Shown here piece by piece: positions 12,534-25,083 of a stretch of DNA of 64,000 nucleotides; positions within the stretch are counted from its first letter, which is position 1; the number at the start of each line of letters is the position of its first letter. Below the pieces are notes generated by a model. The model saw only the letters and a list, made by a program, of their open reading frames with translations. It ran no database searches and was not told the origin of the DNA. This stretch comes from Rusavskia elegans (Eukaryota; Ascomycota; Lecanoromycetes; Teloschistales; Teloschistaceae): positions 124,001 to 188,000 of the forward strand of contig SAUG01000116.1 of assembly GCA_011316305.1 (NCBI GenBank). Reading direction: 5' to 3'. Both the position numbers and the translations under genes were made by a program.

Positions 12534-14354
12534 CGTTCAACACTTGATTGCAAATAACCTTTGCGGTGTCAAGACAGTGATGTGTTATGGGACAAGAGTG
12601 AAGGTCAGAGAGGGCATCATATGGATGTCGTTCGTGTTCGTTATCGAGAACATGGCTGAGTGCGCCTTCGAAATCATTGGCCCTTTCCTGCATGATGCGG
12701 TTTCCTGCATATGCACGAAATGCGGCGTGGGCCCGGAACTAGAAGCTTGTGGCTGGCTGACATGATGAGGTGTGTTGTGTCAAACGACGGATGCGGAATA
12801 GCGTATTGTGTGCTTACCGTCTCGAAAGGACGCATGTACGTGAAAGGCGGAGTACACTGATGCATATCATCTGTAGTCGCTTTCGAGAGGTTCTTGCCTC
12901 GTTGCCTCGTTGCCTGGCCCTAAAGACGGATGGTTGGGGCCGAGAGCTTTCCAGGCTACGCTTGCGGCGTGTTGTTCGCTGCATATACTTGCTCCTCTGA
13001 ATTACGTGCATGTTTGCGGGCTCACTACCGGTTGGTTCGCGTGTACATGAGGCCAACTTATAGCTATGAAAGCCAAAATGTTTAGGTACTGCTTGAGCGG
13101 TCACACGTCGTGATACAAGGCTGAGGCGACGTGGAGCAGCGGATCCCCTCAGTGAATTTTGTCGTCGCTCTTTCCCCCGCATTAGCTGAGCTGCAGCAGC
13201 TTCAGTGTGCTGAGACGGTTCCAGCTTCACAGGAGTAGTGCCGGGAAACACATCCTGCTCTAACGCACTTTGGTTGAGGGTATCCAACCAGACTTGCTTA
13301 TGGCAGCAGCGATGAAGATGAAGACCGTCCGTTACGTTTCTATCAGAAGTGTTCAATTAAGCCTTCTTGGGGGTTCCCCAGCAATTGGAGAAAGGAGTCC
13401 CCCTATTTTTTACGAAAGGGGCGACGAACCGGATCGTTTCGTCTGCCGTTGATGGGTTCTAATTGACGGGCTGGGCGCAGTGCGCGGATCCCCCTAGAAC
13501 TGGAGAGGCTGCAGCATAGCAGGCGAAGGGGTAAGAACCATGAATGCAGCAAGGGCAGGAGGCAAGAATTTATCAAATCCAACACCAACACCAGACGATC
13601 GCTGGACAGCACTGACCTCCAATGTATCCGGTTCTCAGACATCCACAATGCACAGAATCATAGTCTCAAGCAATACAGCATACAACATTGTCAATCCTCA
13701 AAAAGCTAACGCCATCAGTTCGACCGTTCATGCGATGCAAGATACCGGCCACATACTTGCATTCCACCAGGCCCGAGACGATCAGGAGTGGGCAAACCAA
13801 CCAGATTTCCAGTGGCAGGATCCTCATGCGACGTCAATTTGCCCTTTCTTGTTGAGTACAGACAGAATTGCCTTGTCCGCGACCTGAAGCAGGCGAAGGT
13901 CAAATCGGTACGAGTGGTTTCATACAATGTACAGAGAAGCTAGCTTCAACAGGGGTTTCAAGGGGTCCACACTCGCCGGCAGAGTGTGGCCCCATACTTG
14001 GCTTTGTCCCAATGAGGGTGCTCTCTCCGAAATTTCTCGACATCAAACCCATCTGGTCTGCGGCGTGGTGTCTGCAGTGTCAAGCCTATCCCTATATGGG
14101 TAAGTCAAAGCTCCTTCTACGGTGTTTACACCCCTTTTCCACAAAGAGGCTACTTCTTTTGCCGAGGTGAATGTTGCCTGCGGCATGCTGGGAAGAATGC
14201 CTTCTGTTTCAGGATAAAAGAGTAAACCTCTACTTCTTGATATCTATTGGACTTCCCTAAATATCCTGGCTTCCTAGCAAGCTCTTTGTCCAACAAGCCT
14301 GTTAGTAGATTTGCTGTACGCGATTCTACCTCGTGTAACCCGTCTGTCGCTACG
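12534..14354. other. Intergenic region
   Basis: 1.8 kb between two divergently transcribed rhodopsin-fold genes. Composition is normal. Short open frames on both strands show no domain, signal peptide or splice pattern. It presumably contains both promoters. Confidence 0.5.
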
Positions 14355-15843
14355 ATGACGCATCTACTGGATCAGATCGATCCAGCCCTCCTGGCTTCCA
14401 CGCCATCTATGAAGCCACCGGATAGTACCGTTGTAGACTTCGACGGCCCAATGCCATGGCGAAGCACTGGCATTTCGGTCACCTCGGTTTTCTTATTGTT
14501 AGCATCGGTTTTCGTGGCGATCCGTATCTACACGAAGGTTACAATCGTCGGCAGAGGATCTTTGGACGACTGTGAGTCTCTTCAATAACGCTTGTCAAAG
14601 GGTGTAGTGGCTGACTAAGGCTTAGTGACATGTGGTCTTGGATTCGTGAGGAAATCGATTACCTGTCGCGGCCTTTTGCTAATTGCTTAGTTATCTACCA
14701 TCTTCCTTTGGATTGTCTTCCTGCTCCGTAAGTGTTTGAATAGCTCAAAACGATCCCCCAAGGCTCACAACATCTGCAAGTGATTACACAAGGGTTCGGT
14801 CGACATCTCTGGAACTTACCGCTCAGCGTGACGACAGGCAACTCCTTCATCAAGGTAACCTCACCCATTCCGCCCAGTGCAGGATCCGACTGACTCGCCA
14901 GCTCAACTACATCATTCAATGGTTCACTTGCATACCATATATGTTTGTCAAACTGACCTTCTTCATCCTTTACTGGAATATCTTCAAATCCGTTCGATGG
15001 CTGAGAATCGCCACTATCGTAGGTGGAACGGTGGTGACCGGCGTCTACTTGATCTCCACATTCGCCAGTCTCATTGCATCGACTCGCCGACCTGGAACCA
15101 CATGGGTGGAGTCTCTGACTAACTGCTTACTATGCAAAAAGATTGGAATACCGCTGGTGGTTTTCTCGCTGGTCTCAGATGTGTACATCTTAATTCTTCC
15201 AATCTTCGGGGTTGTGCGGCTCCAACTTCAACCCAGGCAGAAGTTTGGGATCATCATGGTCTTCATGAGTGGACTGGGGTAAGGTCATTTCGAAATCTCC
15301 CTTGAGTAATTCGAGGCTAAAATAACGATGATAGAGCATGTATATGCTCATCGGTCGAGGTTTACTACAGGTCCACTTTCGACGACAGAGCAGATGTTAC
15401 CTATACCTCTGTCAGAATTGAACTCATAGCGCGAGTTGCTCCCTTGATGGTCTTCACAACTCAGCTAACATAAAGATGATAACAGTATCGTGGAGCTATG
15501 CGTTGGAATCTGCATCACCTGTGTACCCGCCATGTCAAAATTCCTACGACACGTGCTTCCTCCCGGAAACTCCTGGGTGTCGAGTCTTACCTCCAGCTGG
15601 AGGAAGATTTGTTCCAGTCTACCCAGTCTATGGTGTATGATGGATAGGCTTCAGTTGTCGTCAGAAGCGGGCTCCCCGCCGCCTCGAGGGAAAAGAAACA
15701 CCCGCAACCTGCCGGAGATCCCCCAACCTATCTTGACGGGCATTCGATCGTTCATCCATGGGCTTGGCAATTCTACAGATCCTTCTCGCGATACGGAGAG
15801 CTGGCGGACGGACGAGGATTCGGAGATATGGCCGCTTCGCTAG
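14355..15843 (+). CDS. Rhodopsin-fold integral membrane protein, second copy
   Basis: A 392-residue protein of the same Fung_rhodopsin family as 11128-12533 but clearly diverged. Exons: 14355-14571, 14626-14645, 14691-14727, 14781-14854, 14902-15278, 15335-15430, 15486-15843, together 1179 nt in frame. Landmarks: helix 1 then RGSLDDLTCGLGFL, GFGRHLWNLP, YMFVKLTFFILYWNIF, a long helix-containing exon ending MVFMSGLG, DVTYTSVRIELIA, and VELCVGICITCVPAMSKF. Exon 2 is a 20 nt microexon. The intron 15431-15485 starts with GC, not GT; with this border the distance from the DVTYTS segment to CVGI matches the family. Start chosen at the ATG closest before the conserved region; an in-frame ATG lies at 14247. 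The 377 nt central exon has the same length and phase as exon 4 of the 11128-12533 gene. Confidence 0.83.
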
Positions 15844-18194
15844 ACGCTGTCTGGCGTATAAAGGCGTGCGCAAATTCATAAGGATGGGGACTGGTTCTAA
15901 TGAACGTTCATCACTCGCTTCCAACTGCAACATCACCCCTCTGGTATTCGGAGGAGACGAGGCCAGAGTCTGCTATGTTGCCGATCCAGTAATGTTATCC
16001 TTTCTCAAAGCTTAGATTCATACCATGCCAAACACGAAAATATTGCTCACCTATGTTGCTCTCACAAGTCTCCTTGATGTCGACTGTCGGATCTGACAAA
16101 TGACTGGATCTGCCCCCTTTTCTGCATTCGACTATGCCAACAGATCTCTCGGCAACATGTTGTACATCCGATTCCTCCATGCTACGTACAATCTTGATCT
16201 GGTTGTCGATGAATTGCACAGCCGTTCGGGAACGACGCGCCTTGTTCATCAGCGATCTACTCGGGTTGTGCTCGGTTTACGCGAATTCATCTTATTTCAC
16301 TTTTTGCTTGTCCTTAGATATGTTGAGATCTGTTGGGTCTTGGGTACAGGCTTTCTCGATGAGGCCTAGGATGCCAGAATCGAAATCTGATTGGACCGAG
16401 ATACTGCTGCAGGGAGGCGAGGTTAAGGAGGCGGTGATCAGCGCCTACATACATGCCGACATGATCTATAAGTCCTCTTCCGGTTGCCTTGTTCTCACTG
16501 ACTTTCCACATCCGTTCCATCGTTGTATGGTATTTTCATATCTGACAATTTCTACTGCCATTTTCAAAGGGGCAGCGGTCGATACAGCCGGCAGACCACA
16601 GCCATAGAGCTTGGAGTTCTGGAGACCTTAGACCTACCCCTTGAAGCATTTTTGGCGTCATAGCAAAGGGTCCCTATGTCTCCACAAGGCCTGAAGAGAC
16701 AATCTAGGATGCCATTCAGCCAGGGCCACATAAAAGGGTTGTGTCTATGCATACTTGCGAATGGCAATGTCATCGAATTATGCATCATGGTATCACAGGT
16801 CCCAACATGCTGAGGAGCTTGTGCCTGAGCTCGGTGCTTGCCCTCAAGAAAGGCAAAAGTAGATGTGAGCGCATTGGCGATCAGAACCAGGCGACGACCT
16901 TCTTTCACACGCCGCACGCAACAATGCCTTGGGAGAGTGGTTTCGGGATGTAAGGCGCTGTTTCGATGAGTCATATGCAGGAGTTGAGTTTCACATTGAT
17001 ACGTTGTATGCTGTACAAATGCATGAAGCCCCCTGTGACGACGGCTATGCCAAGGCTAGGGCTTAGCCCTGATCTCAGTGCGTCGTTCGAGATCAAGATA
17101 ATTCTGATTCTACAATGTATCATCATACATCGCTCAGAGGTTGGTGTGGAAATCGATAAATTGCTTTGACCAGTCGGTGGACGATCATTTGTTTTACTAC
17201 CCTAATGAGATGATCCTCTGTTCCCCCATGGCGTACCGATGCCTGGTCTTTACGTTGGGCCATCACACCTCGCCATGCAACCTCCATCCAAGCCACCAGT
17301 ATTTGCCTCCATCGCCGTACAGCAGCGACTCCGTTGGGCGTTGTGTAAGTGGGCTTACCCAGAAGGAATCGAACATCGTTTTAAGCGTATCATTCGGAGA
17401 CATGGCCTGCATTGAGGCAGAGCTTCCTCCATCTCTGGATGCATTGATCTTGCACATACTGCATTAGAGTACAATCGCATCCGACCCCTCTCCGTGGAGT
17501 CGATTCATGCTGAACCTAATAGACATAGCCACCGGTAGTGTGCCTTGTGGACCCGTTGGTCAGCAAATTGAGACGTCCAGAACCTAAACGTACGATAACC
17601 ATGTAGGGGTTTACCAACGGGGTAATAGAGGCTACACTGCCTAACTTTACATTACCTGATCCTTCCTGCGCGTTTGAGGGTATCTGACCCTAAATGCCTT
17701 CGCCTACGAAACTAACATGCCGCTTTGCTGCAGCCATCGCCTCGATCGGTACGACAGCTCCGCTTGAGTCCTTCTGAGACAAAGGGCTCCTCAGCTGTCA
17801 ATATAAATTGGCTCTCGGTTGCAGACTGAAGTGTCTTGATCAAGCTCACCATTCTCAATAATCCGCTTCGCCTTGATCAATTGCCTGTTATATTCCTGAA
17901 CCTGATCGTTCCTCAAGATGCAGACTAGCAACAACACGTCCGCTCCTTCCAGACCTCTTGATGAGTAATATACAGTTGTTACCATCAGTCAAAAGGTGCT
18001 GATGATTTTTTAGGGATGCTGCCGGTCGTATCTCGAGTGGGTCGACAGCCGCCGACAGTGATCGTCCACGACGACAGATCCGTGGACCTTCTGGGCTTCG
18101 GTATGCAGTCACTTCCAGTCGAGTGGATCATTGGCATTGATATTAGTTCCAGCAAGCACTTTGGCACAAAACAATCCCGCAAACGACTGGAATC
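15844..18194. other. Long region without a recognised gene
   Basis: 2.35 kb of normal base composition. Several short open frames exist on both strands, for example a minus-strand frame near 17985-17791 that looks protein-like (charged helix ending RNDQVQEYNRQLIKAK), but I could not assemble exons into a known family. A decayed gene is possible. Confidence 0.4.
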
Positions 18195-20514
18195 ATGAAC
18201 AAGATGCCTGAGGCATGGAGGGCTTTTATCCGTGCCTTCAGCCTAAGCTTGCTTGCACATGCATTACGAGGCCTCCGATATCCTATCGGACGAGGGTTGC
18301 ATGAACCCACCAAGATTGCCTTGAATCAAAGTCGTATTGTTGTATTCGTGCGATGTCTCATCCACGTTATACCATTTGGCTTCGCGCTCTTCGAGATTGT
18401 TCTGAACTGGAACGTCTACTACGTCGGCACTCAGCCATACGGTACCGCTGTCTATCAGATTATCGCTAAGGCCCATGAGATCTTGATACAGGCGTCCGTT
18501 ACCACCATCATATTCTCCGCCATCCGTAGAGAGCTGGCCTATGGGAAAGGGTTGCCCTTTGGATTCCTATTTTCAGGACTCCAAATTACACAGATCAGCT
18601 ATCTCTGGTCAATGGAGCTCTGGGGTGCTATAAAAGCTGGTTCAATAGGCCTGTTGAGGCGGACTGGACTTTTTGTACTTTTGATTGGTAGTATTCTTCT
18701 AGCAGCAACCTGTGGTCCTGCCAGTGCCGTTCTACTGACTCCAAGGCTGCAACAATGGCCTGCCGGAAGTACACGTATCTGGGTCAATGCGACTGCAGAC
18801 CATATCTGGCCTACCAGGTAAGTTTTGTATCTTGAAAGCTTCTCAGCGCCTGACACTCCACAGGGTAGATGGATCGGATATCTCTGAAGCGTGTTCTATT
18901 GTAGGGGCAGCCGCCAGCAGCGCCTGTCCTGCGAGTGAATGGTATGCTCTTCGAGATTACCTCTCTGCATTGGGGTCCCAGTACTCTGCAACTCGTGAGG
19001 GGTATGCATTGGGCCTAGAATCGTGCCTCATTCATGGCCAGAACTCAGCGCGCAGTCTGTGGAGTGGAAAGAGCGGAGATGAAACCGCAGCACCGTTTAC
19101 AAACTCTGCTGTGACGCAACAGGCTGTTGTATCAGATGCCCTTTCAGCTGCAGGTTCACTTTGGTTCTGGAGCTTAACAAATCTCACCGCAAACGCCGGT
19201 CACGGGTCGCTCTTGTCTGATCAATCCAGTGCCATACATCGAATTGTCAACGATTACAAACAGCCTGCTAGCATAGCTACGTGCCTTCCCTTGGAAATCG
19301 GAAGTAATGATGCCTCCCAGCTCGTCGCGTTTCCTCTACTCCCCTTAACTCGTCAACAAACCCTAGCCGCAAGAAACTTGACATCTCGGATTGCTCGGAT
19401 TGGTCCGTTTAAGGTCATTGAACATCCCAATTGGACCTATTCTCAGCTTCTTGACGCTCCTGGTGACGTTGAAGGTTATCGAATTAAGTGGATGGAACGC
19501 CCACGAGCTACTTTCGTTGATGGTAGTATTGGAGTTGCCATACTACTGCCACAATCATCTTCAACAATTATGCAGCGCGTTCTTGTCTGCAATATTGCGG
19601 CAACTTGGGGTGCGTCCGGATTGGAAGTAGTAACCACAGGACTAGGTGTAGGTACAGCGAAAGGCTTCGTACAAAATTTAAATCTACAACGTTCGCGAAA
19701 ACCGATCAGTGAGAGTCATATGCCACCTCATACACCAGTGACTCCAATCCCTGCATTTCGAGATCTCATTACCATCTCGGAAAGCTGGGCTCGATATCTC
19801 AACCCTTCCGTCGGAAATTCCAACACAACGCTCTTCAATATCCTGATGCAAGAGACGCAATTTAAGCTACAACAGGTAGTAAGGCCCGAGAAAGCCGAGG
19901 TTGAAATTGCTGCCCTGGCTCTTGTTATGCTTACCACCAATGGTCTCGCAAGATTGGGCTGGGGAGGTACTCTTCAAGGCGTGGTTAAGAGGAAGGGAGC
20001 CCATAGAGAGGGGCATTTAGACGGTGACTACTGGCTATCAGGAAAAGGTGACGTCTTCGATGTCGATCCCATCAAGAGTAAGAACTGGACCAGCTTCCGT
20101 GTCGAGTCCAGCCTCGAGGGCTATGCATACAACACTCTCACAGCACCTCCTAAAATCGCCATCGCTATTATGATGGTCTACTGCCTCCTGGTCCTAGGAC
20201 ATACTATCTACAGCGGTATCAAAGGCATATCTTCCAACTGTTGGGACACCATAGCCGAAGTCACCGCCCTCGCGATCAATTCGTCTCCCACCGCTGCTTT
20301 ACGCAATACCTGCGCTGGCATCTCCGAGCTGCATATTTTCAAGCTGCCTGTTCGAATCCTAGTGAGCAGAGATGAAGAAGGTGAAAGCGAGCATCTGGAG
20401 CTTGTGTTTGGGCAGGTAGATGAAGCCAAGACGAAAGAGAGAACGATCAAGCCGAATAGAACTTATGGCACGCTGCCCAGAGTCTGTACTGGCGAGGGAA
20501 AGAAGGATGTCTAG
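18195..20514 (+). CDS. Conserved fungal multi-pass membrane protein, function unknown
   Basis: A 757-residue protein from two exons (18195-18817 and 18864-20514, with a 46 nt GTAAGT-CAG intron). The first 200 residues hold several hydrophobic helices (around IVVFVRCLIHVIPFGFALFE, ASVTTIIFSAIR, and a helix before GPASAVLLTPR). A GPASAVL-like motif after the third helix is, to my knowledge, a hallmark of a large ascomycete family without known function. About 400 residues with several N-glycosylation sites follow, probably extracytoplasmic, then one helix (AIAIMMVYCLLVLGHTIY, residue about 640) and a charged cytoplasmic tail. This suggests a surface protein with an ectodomain held between membrane anchors. 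Start: the ATG at 18195; the one at 18204 is equally possible. No neighbour suggests its role. Confidence 0.8.
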
Positions 20515-21463
20515 TTGAGCCGCCTACCTTGATGTGGCCGTAAAGATGGTATGATGGTCGAGGCATGTAAGACGCTGTCACCCAGTGAGCTATCGTCTGA
20601 CTGAGATCAATACGAGCAGGGAGATGTTACCAGTGTTCCAAGGCTGGTCCTCCGTAGCTTCCGTGGACAACCTTGCATCGTCCCTGGAGGATCATAGTAC
20701 ATCACATTGAAATACCCAGCACCAGCCAGTGGAAGGCCAGGGTAAGTATTCCGTTTGTATTGTTCTTCTTTTGCTATAAAGGGCCATCATACCAGATCTA
20801 TCTTACACCAAGCATGCAAAATCGTTATTATTGTGCAGAGATATATTTGATGCGTCTGCGATTTTCTTGTGCCCAGGAATTGCTCGAATATGTCTCGTCA
20901 AGACGGGGACGGTAGACGCTGTACGGCTTTGTAAATAAGATTTAAGCAGCATGCATTCCACATGAAAAATTACTGGAATCTGATGGAGGATGACTCAGCC
21001 GGATTCAACCAATGAAATCATGGAGAGCAGTGGAATCTGTACGGAAACCACTGCTCCTTACTGTTAGGTGCTGCTTGAGCAGGTTCTTGACCGTCCGTTC
21101 TAACACGGAAGCGTAAGACGGCACTTTTCGATACGGTACATCATGAATGTGCAGATTCCATTCAAGTCGATTGTGTTGAGGAGGCTTCCTCGGCCGTATT
21201 CTCCATCTCCTATTCTTGACTGTCAGCCTGTATACGCAGGCAGATTCTTTCGTGTGATGGCTCTGGTCACGTGACATTGCCTTATTAAGCGTGATGGCCT
21301 AATCCTCGGGGCACCAATCATGTAAATATTAAACTACCAAACTCGCTTCTCAATGGATTTCTGCTCATCATCATAAATCATCCCACTTAACCTCATATGC
21401 CTCCTTCCTTCCGCCTGACATTAGCCCCGTCCATACCGAATCCTTACAGTTTCTGCCCATCCC
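20515..21463. other. Intergenic region between convergent genes
   Basis: About 950 bp between the 3' ends of the membrane protein gene (plus) and the tyrosinase gene (minus), so it holds both terminator regions. No gene or repeat seen. Confidence 0.5.
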
Positions 21464-24400
21464 TCAGAGTTTAGAGTTTTCATCGTAGCCACCAGCCTTG
21501 TCTTCAGTGATCTCCTTGAATATCTCGGGCACACCCCATTTGGGCAATTCGCCCGGCTCGTCGGGAGACTCGACAATAGTAGCAGCGATAGTCACGCAGA
21601 GCGAGCTTAGATCCTCCGACTTGACATGCTTTCCGCTCGACTAAACAGGAGTCAGCCGTCGTCGTCCTCACATGCCTATCGGAGAACTCACTGTTTGCAC
21701 GCGCCATTCCAGGTGCTCCTTCAAATAAGGCACCACGGTCTCAGGCTCCAGATCCTTCAACTCCCTCTCTAGCAATGCAGTTGTTAAGGACACGCCGCCG
21801 CTGACGATGGCGTCGGCGTCTTTGTCTTGGATGCATTTCTGGCAGCCCGTCTTGCCGACCGCAACGGAGAAGACACTGTGAGTAGCGACCAAGTTGCCGT
21901 CTTGAGTCCAATTGGCGGGGTCCGGACTGAAGTCGCCGAGAAAGAAGTGGACAAAGAAAGATCCATCCACGGCGAAATTCTCGATGCGTAGATTGGCAAG
22001 CCATTCGCGCCGATGGATAGCGTTGAGATCGAACGTGGGATAATTGCCCGGGACGATCTGGAACGCGCCTTCCAAGTAATGAGTGCCCTCTACGCCATAG
22101 GTCAGCCGCTCTGCACAGGAGATAGAGGGAGTCACTTGCCTTTGGCGTCATTGGCTAGCTCACACATCTTGCTCACCTTCTCCACCGCCTCCTTGGGCAC
22201 AGGCGGATAGGTCACCGCAGACGTCTGCGGGCCCAAAAGATCGATCACGCGCCTCGACACGAACTTTTGCAACCCTTCGGCGTCGTTGTTTTCGAAATAT
22301 GTCGCGGGCTGTTCCGGGTAGCGATAACCAAATTTGGCAGTACTGTTCCAATCATCAACGTCGGGCGAGGTAAAGTACGTGCCGTCTTTATGGCGGTATG
22401 GATAGAGCGGTGTCTTCTGGTCCTGAATCTTCCCCATCTTGTACATGATAGTATCCTCTTTGGACTGCTGAGGCTGTACATTAACCCCAGGATGAATGCT
22501 TAACCAGAGGGAGTACATTCTGTCAACATTGACATGGCTGTTTCATATCAGCAAACCCCCCGTGATCACAGGACGCTAGTAGACATACTGAAGCCTGCGG
22601 ATCACAAGTCAGTGGCGAAGAGCACCGGCTGGATTTGCAAAGACTTACCAGAATACCGGATCGAATCCAGCATACATTGGATCTCCCATATGGCCGTCGA
22701 GAGGTGTGGGATCGATGCCGCAGTAGACTATGCACATCAATCTTATCAGCTTTACTCGCGCGAATCGTCCAGAAAACGGGGGACCTACTGTGAATGTTGT
22801 CGTGGATCCCCTCAAGGGACTGAGCATTGTTGACATTTGAGGTACTGGGCTTTTATTAGCACAGCTCTTGAATGCGGAGAGCGATTACACTTGCCCAGTT
22901 TCAAAGCCAGTGCTTGCGAATGGCTGGTACTCGTTCACTGTCATCAACTTGTACACCGACTCACGGATGCTGTCGAGTTTATCAGGAATGGTAGGCGAAG
23001 ATTGGGGACGAAACGCACTTCCGATTTTGCTTGTACAGCTGGATGTCTACAACGTCATGCTGAGTGACCCCGTCATCATCCGGGCATCGCATGGTTTCCA
23101 TGTAGTTGGACCAGATTTGATCAGGCGCCTGCAAGGACTGGTCAGAAAAATCCTTGAAGTGGGTATAGTCACTTACATCGGGGTCGTTTGGCCGTCCGTC
23201 GATAAAGTGCCTCTTATGCATCTCGGCATCCTTGAAGACATACTTCCTCAACGGGTTGGTGATCTTTTTGAAATTGACAACGCCCCCAGGCCCTCCGTAC
23301 GCGACAGCGATGTGGTCGTAAATGACGGCACGAGGTAGTCCACTGTTGTTGATGGTCCAGTCCCAATATCTAGAAAGTGAGCACTCTGATCTGCACCGAA
23401 CTGAGATTGGGTCACTCACGGGAGTCGAAGCTTTTCGGCTGCTTCAGCATACACTTTCCTATACATCCCTGTGAACTCCTTGGCAATTTCCTTCGCCTCG
23501 GCTTGCACTGTTTGCTACTTGTTCTTCAGTTCCTGACTGCAGGCCTCGGCAAGGCACGTAACGTACCTCGAGCAATATGGTGTAGACTCGATGCCAGGCA
23601 GGGAACAGCACACTGTCTTGTCGGTTAAAAGTTCAAGGGGCGCCAGGGACAAGGATTTCTCACCTTCGATGACAACAGTATCCGGCTTTGAGATCCTGAG
23701 GTTTTTCACTATCCTCAAATGGCCATCGAATATACGGAACACCATGAATGCCTTGGCTTGTCACCACCTCGGTGCTGTGCATAGGAGTGACGGAGACTTA
23801 CTTGCAATGCCATACCAACTCAACGAGTGGGTTTCCGGTCTTGCCATGAGATTACTCACCGCTCTGATGTATAGGTCAAATTGCTCTTTATGATGAGCAT
23901 GCAGATCGTTGATCTCCATGCGAACCTGCACATGGTCCTTGGGATCGGTCGTGGATGTGCCAGTAACAGGAATTACATGGGCCATGGACTCGTCCGCCGG
24001 TGTCCCTAGTGATTGGGCTCCGTCGGCGGAGGGATACCAGGTCTGACCATCATACCACTTGTGATAGGAAACGTTGTCGACGCCGCGATAGAAGACGTCA
24101 ATGCGGTTCACGGTACGAGTGACGGCAGCGTCGATATGCAAGCAGACACCGCCCAGCTTTTTCCAGCCATTCCATGACTTACCATCCCAGTAGCAATGGA
24201 CCAAAGATCTGTCTGCGAAGACGCCAAAAACATCGAGGCGATTCTTCCCCCAGGAAATAACCTTGGGCTGAGCTATGATCTGTCCGGAGCAAAGTCTGAG
24301 AAGCACGCATCAGAAATTTATTGGAAAATAGAGGATGGATCGATTATACTTCTCCCACTCCTTCGACGGCAACCACGCTTTCCCATCCCACCACTTGTGC

Positions 24401-25083
24401 AACAGCTGGGCGTCAGTGCCTCGTCCGAAGAGATCGACGCGCCCTTCGCTCCAGGATACAGCAACAGGAGGATCGAGCAAGGGTCCGCCCTTGTCAAATC
24501 AGCTTGCGTGTACTCTTCTCGCGGAAGAAGGCTTTCTTACCAAAGATGCAAATTTGTCGGAAGGTTGGTCGTTCCACTTCGCTTCCCAGACCGCATTGTC
24601 CAAACCGAGGCCATAGACGCTCGTGTTCGCTGTTCCCTTCGATACGGCGGAAAGCTCGTTGCGCCAATTTCCGCCCAAAGCCTTCCACCCGGCATCTGTG
24701 GTAGGCTTGAATCCTCCATCAAAGACCTTGTGGTGCAGACCACCAGCAAGCCCGACCATGAGAACATCGAATCGGTCTTTACTCTGCTTGACAGCACACG
24801 GTGGGCCAATCCACTCCCCACCGAGACTCACCGGCTCTTTCCACCCCTCTTTGGTGTCGTATGAGATATGGTAAAGCTTGCCATTGGTACTCACGGCCAA
24901 CGCATCAACGGAGTTGGGTTGCCGGCTGAGGTATACAGGATTACCGACCCAGGTCCCGGCGATCGGTTTGTCGAAGTCGGTGACACCGGGGACCCAGGTT
25001 TTGCCATCCCAACTCTTGTGGTAGACGCCATTATCGGTGCCAGTGAGCAGGAGATCGATACGATCGGGACCCCAGGATGACAT
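21464..25083 (-). CDS. Lectin-like beta-propeller fused to a tyrosinase
   Basis: A predicted 981-residue protein from 14 exons (2946 nt in frame): 25083-24541, 24489-24350, 24295-23802, 23751-23664, 23612-23567, 23514-23420, 23369-23019, 22969-22895, 22844-22789, 22727-22649, 22594-22589, 22537-22140, 22089-21692, 21640-21464. Residues 1 to about 345 hold seven repeats of the type SWGKNRLDVFG...HKWWDGKAW, the DUF346/PLL-type lectin propeller. Residues about 355-660 are a type 3 dicopper domain: CuA ligands in IHGVPYIRW, YCCH (Cys two before His, as in thioether-forming tyrosinases) and PAWHR; CuB ligands in GIHDNIH and LHHVNVDR. Residues about 790-920 match the C-terminal tyrosinase domain that can shield the copper site. 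No signal peptide, so cytosolic or non-classically secreted. It would oxidise monophenols or catechols to o-quinones. Introns 22894-22845 and 22139-22090 are GC-AG; exon 11 is 6 nt. A 39 nt in-frame stretch (23176-23138) could be an alternative intron. Confidence 0.87.
22589..22594 (-). other. Six-nucleotide microexon in the CuB site
   Basis: The bases GCTTCA are flanked by a CAG acceptor and a GTATGT donor on the minus strand. Joined to the neighbouring exons they give the run FWLHHVNVDR, the expected CuB motif. Leaving it out loses the copper-ligand histidine pair, or the frame. Confidence 0.8.

Noticed and set aside
15844..18194. Hidden transcription factor gene beside the receptor-like genes
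   Set aside because: Several short protein-like frames exist, but no Zn2Cys6 cluster or fungal TF domain could be read on either strand.
23138..23176. Possible 39 nt intron in the tyrosinase gene
   Set aside because: It has good borders (GTAAGT and CCAG) but is shorter than the other introns, is a multiple of three, and its translation fits the protein. Kept as coding.
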